From Moraxellaceae bacterium AER2_44_116 (GTDB taxonomy: Bacteria > Pseudomonadota > Gammaproteobacteria > Pseudomonadales > Moraxellaceae), in the NCBI GenBank assembly GCA_006546595.1, contig VIAD01000014.1, positions 1-35,067 on the forward strand: a stretch of DNA of 35,067 nucleotides, given 5' to 3'. The position numbers were made by a program, and so were the translations under genes. Under the pieces are notes generated by a model. It was given only the letters and a program-made list of their open reading frames with translations. It made no database searches and was not told where the DNA came from. Numbering within the stretch: position 1 is the first letter of the stretch; each line of letters opens with the position of its first letter. Positions 32,997 through 35,067 of this stretch are shown piece after piece.

Positions 32997-35067
32997 ATGA
33001 ACCGCATCTACAAATTGATTTGGAATATCAAGACAGGCACTTTTATCGCCGTCGCTGAGAATGCTCGCAGTGCGGGCAAAAAGTCGTCATTGTGTAACTC
33101 GATGAGCACTCGCCGTCTCGGTTTCTCCTTAAAAACCTTAGCCGTGTCACTACTCATGATCAGCGGCACGAGTATGCTGTATGCCCAACCGGTGGGCGGT
33201 GTGGTGTCCGCAGGCAGTGCTCAGATTGGCGGTACGCTGGCCAACACCACTATCAACCAAAGCTCCCAGAATGTGGCCATCAACTGGCAAAGCTTCAATA
33301 TTAATACGGGTGAATCGGTTAATTTTGTTCAACCCAACAGTAGTTCGGTGGCACTGAACCGTGTTCTAGGATCCGATGGTTCAAGCATTATGGGCAATCT
33401 ATCAGCCAACGGGAAGGTCTTCCTGATCAATCCCAATGGTGTGTTATTTGGCCCAACGGCATCCGTCAATGTCGGCAGCCTTGTCGCATCGACTCTGAAT
33501 ATGACTGATGCCGATTTTATGGCAAATGACTATCAGCTATCTGGCACAACAACGGGTACGGTGCTGAACCAAGGCACTATTACCACGACAGAGGGTGGCT
33601 TTGTTGCGCTGTTAGGCGCGAACGTCAGTAATCAAGGCGTGATTGCTGCGAAGCTCGGCAGCGTGATTCTGGCCGCTGGACGTGCGATGACACTAGATGT
33701 GGCTGGCGATAAACTACTCAATATCATGATTGATCAAGGCATGATCAATGCCTTAGTCGAAAATGGCGGACTGATTCAGGCAGATGGCGGACACGTGCTC
33801 ATGACCACGCAGACCGCAGGCAATCTGCTTAGCAACGCCATCAATAATACGGGCGTGGTTCGGGCACAGACTATTCAGAATATCGATGGCACCATCAAAC
33901 TGCTCGGTGATATGAAAAATGGTAGCGTCAATGTGACAGGCGTACTGGACGCTTCCGCACCGAATGGCGGCAATGGCGGCTTTATCGAAACCTCAGCAGC
34001 ACACGTCAATATCTCGAATGACGTCAAAATCACCACGGCTGCACCGAGTGGATTGACCGGTAATTGGCTGATTGATCCGCAAGACTTCACGATTTCGGGT
34101 GCTGGCGATATTTCTGGCCCCACACTGAGTGCTCAGTTGGTGAACTCCAGCATTACGATTCTGAGTACTCAAGGTGCAGTGGTAGGTAACGGCGACATCT
34201 TTGTCAATGATGCGATCACGTGGACGCCGGCTCCTGTTTCCACCACGTTGACCTTGAATGCCCTGCGAGACGTGAATATCAATCAGGCTGTCACTTCAAC
34301 AGGTGGCAACTTTGTGGTGATTGCTGGACGAGACATCCATCAAAATGCAGCCGTGACCACCACCAACGGCAACTTTAGCTCAACAGCCATTCGCGATGTC
34401 AATATCGTGAGAGATGCCGCCCACCCACTCACCGCCACGACAACGACAGATGGCAACTTCACCTCGAACGCAGGGCGTAATGTCAACATCCAAGGCGCGG
34501 CTCTGACCACGACTAGGGGTATTTTGACGCTGAACGCAGGTAATGACGCGGTTAGTGGCGGTGGTGTCATTTTCGCTGCTGGAACCCCGATCGCTGCCGT
34601 CACAGGGCCAAATGCGGCAGTCAGGATTTTTAATCCCATCGGAATAACGACCAATTATGCGGGCAACTTCACCTTGACTGGTGGTGCCACACTCACACAA
34701 TTCACGTTGCTGTTTATACCCGGCCCCGTAGGGGCTACGGGAGCAACTGGTTCAACCGGAGCTACAGGGGCAACTGGCACGGCAGGTACAAACGGTGTCG
34801 ATGGCGCAATCGGCGCGACAGGTGCCACTGGCAATACTGGAGCGACAGGTAACACGGGCGCAACGGGCATTGCAGGGACAAATGGCACAAACGGTGTCGA
34901 TGGCGCAATCGGGGCGACAGGTGCCACTGGCAATACTGGAGCGACAGGTAACACGGGCGCAACGGGCATTGCAGGGACAAATGGTACAAATGGCGTAGAT
35001 GGGGCAATCGGCGCGACAGGTGCCACTGGCAATACTGGAGCGACAGGTAACACGGGCGCAACGGGCA
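32997..35067 (+). CDS. Two-partner-secretion adhesin (filamentous haemagglutinin-like) with collagen-like repeats; runs off right edge
   Basis: The frame from ATG 32997 (AGGA 8 bases upstream) is open for 690 codons to the edge. It begins with an extended signal peptide (MNRIYKLIWNIKTGTFIAVAE, then a hydrophobic core ending at YAQPVGG). The TPS domain follows: SQNVAINWQSFNINTGESVN, LNRVLGSDGSSIMGNLSANG, FLINPNGVLFGPTASVNVG. The beta-helix region contains ETSAAHVNIS and LIDPQDFTISG. From about residue 575 it becomes Gly-x-y collagen-like sequence (GATGATGNTGATG). The TPS domain would be exported by a TpsB partner, which is not in the window. A collagen-like segment after a TPS domain is unusual. 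Confidence 0.9.
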   Translation, partial: MNRIYKLIWNIKTGTFIAVAENARSAGKKSSLCNSMSTRRLGFSLKTLAVSLLMISGTSMLYAQPVGGVVSAGSAQIGGTLANTTINQSSQNVAINWQSFNINTGESVNFVQPNSSSVALNRVLGSDGSSIMGNLSANGKVFLINPNGVLFGPTASVNVGSLVASTLNMTDADFMANDYQLSGTTTGTVLNQGTITTTEGGFVALLGANVSNQGVIAAKLGSVILAAGRAMTLDVAGDKLLNIMIDQGMINALVENGGLIQADGGHVLMTTQTAGNLLSNAINNTGVVRAQTIQNIDGTIKLLGDMKNGSVNVTGVLDASAPNGGNGGFIETSAAHVNISNDVKITTAAPSGLTGNWLIDPQDFTISGAGDISGPTLSAQLVNSSITILSTQGAVVGNGDIFVNDAITWTPAPVSTTLTLNALRDVNINQAVTSTGGNFVVIAGRDIHQNAAVTTTNGNFSSTAIRDVNIVRDAAHPLTATTTTDGNFTSNAGRNVNIQGAALTTTRGILTLNAGNDAVSGGGVIFAAGTPIAAVTGPNAAVRIFNPIGITTNYAGNFTLTGGATLTQFTLLFIPGPVGATGATGSTGATGATGTAGTNGVDGAIGATGATGNTGATGNTGATGIAGTNGTNGVDGAIGATGATGNTGATGNTGATGIAGTNGTNGVDGAIGATGATGNTGATGNTGATG
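34801..35067 (+). repeat. 99-bp tandem repeats (33-residue Gly-x-y units)
   Basis: ATGGCGCAAT or a near match starts units at 34801, 34900 and 34999, exactly 99 bp apart. Each unit encodes 33 residues with Gly at every third position. The array continues beyond the window. Confidence 0.95.

Noticed and set aside
34655..35061. Minus frames rich in PVAPVLPVAP and similar
   Set aside because: Reverse translations of the 99-bp collagen-like repeats. The plus frame continues the TPS adhesin without a break.

Overview
The window looks like a low-GC gammaproteobacterial chromosome. The archaic (Csu-type) pilus genes and the general gene style would suit Moraxellaceae or a relative, but no single gene here fixes the taxon. 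Most of it is accessory DNA in four blocks.

Block 1 (1-7.0 kb, all minus strand) is a surface block. It holds a four-gene chaperone-usher operon with spore-coat-U pilins (6968 down to 2726). Downstream lies a long open frame (2602 to the left edge) encoding 17 tandem ELWxxDGT repeats followed by the start of a cadherin-like domain. A hairpin between the first pilin and the chaperone could set the subunit ratio.

Block 2 (7.2-17.9 kb, almost all minus strand) is an integrated element next to a decayed cas3 fragment. Its parts are a Cys-rich protein, a dense field of GGGACAC repeats, a CHC2/TOPRIM/DUF927 primase-helicase, small operon genes (one apparently frameshifted), an AlpA-like regulator with a clear promoter and paired palindromes, a Phd/RelE-type toxin-antitoxin pair, a tyrosine-phosphatase-like protein, a DUF1016 nuclease and a tyrosine integrase. 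It ends in an attachment site that is the 3' part of a tRNA-Met. Five TTACAGT-like boxes, in two groups with 10-bp spacing, lie between the integrase and that site.

Block 3 (18.1-30.1 kb, plus strand) is a defence operon. It is a type I restriction-modification system (hsdM, hsdS, hsdR, then a YgjP-like metallopeptidase) with three extra genes between hsdS and hsdR: a DUF262 protein, a DUF262+DUF1524 (GmrSD-like) protein and a NucS-like PD-(D/E)XK nuclease. Tight spacing suggests one transcript. This is the best candidate for an undescribed composite system.

Block 4 (30.2-35.07 kb) has three small metabolic-type genes (SnoaL-like, PaiB-like, PchB-like), a second copy of the phosphatase-like gene and a fossil serine resolvase. 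It ends with a two-partner-secretion adhesin that runs off the right edge in 99-bp collagen-like Gly-x-y repeats.

The two phosphatase copies share 352 identical bases (14876-15227 and 32093-32444), so about 17 kb containing the integrase and the whole defence operon lies between long direct repeats.
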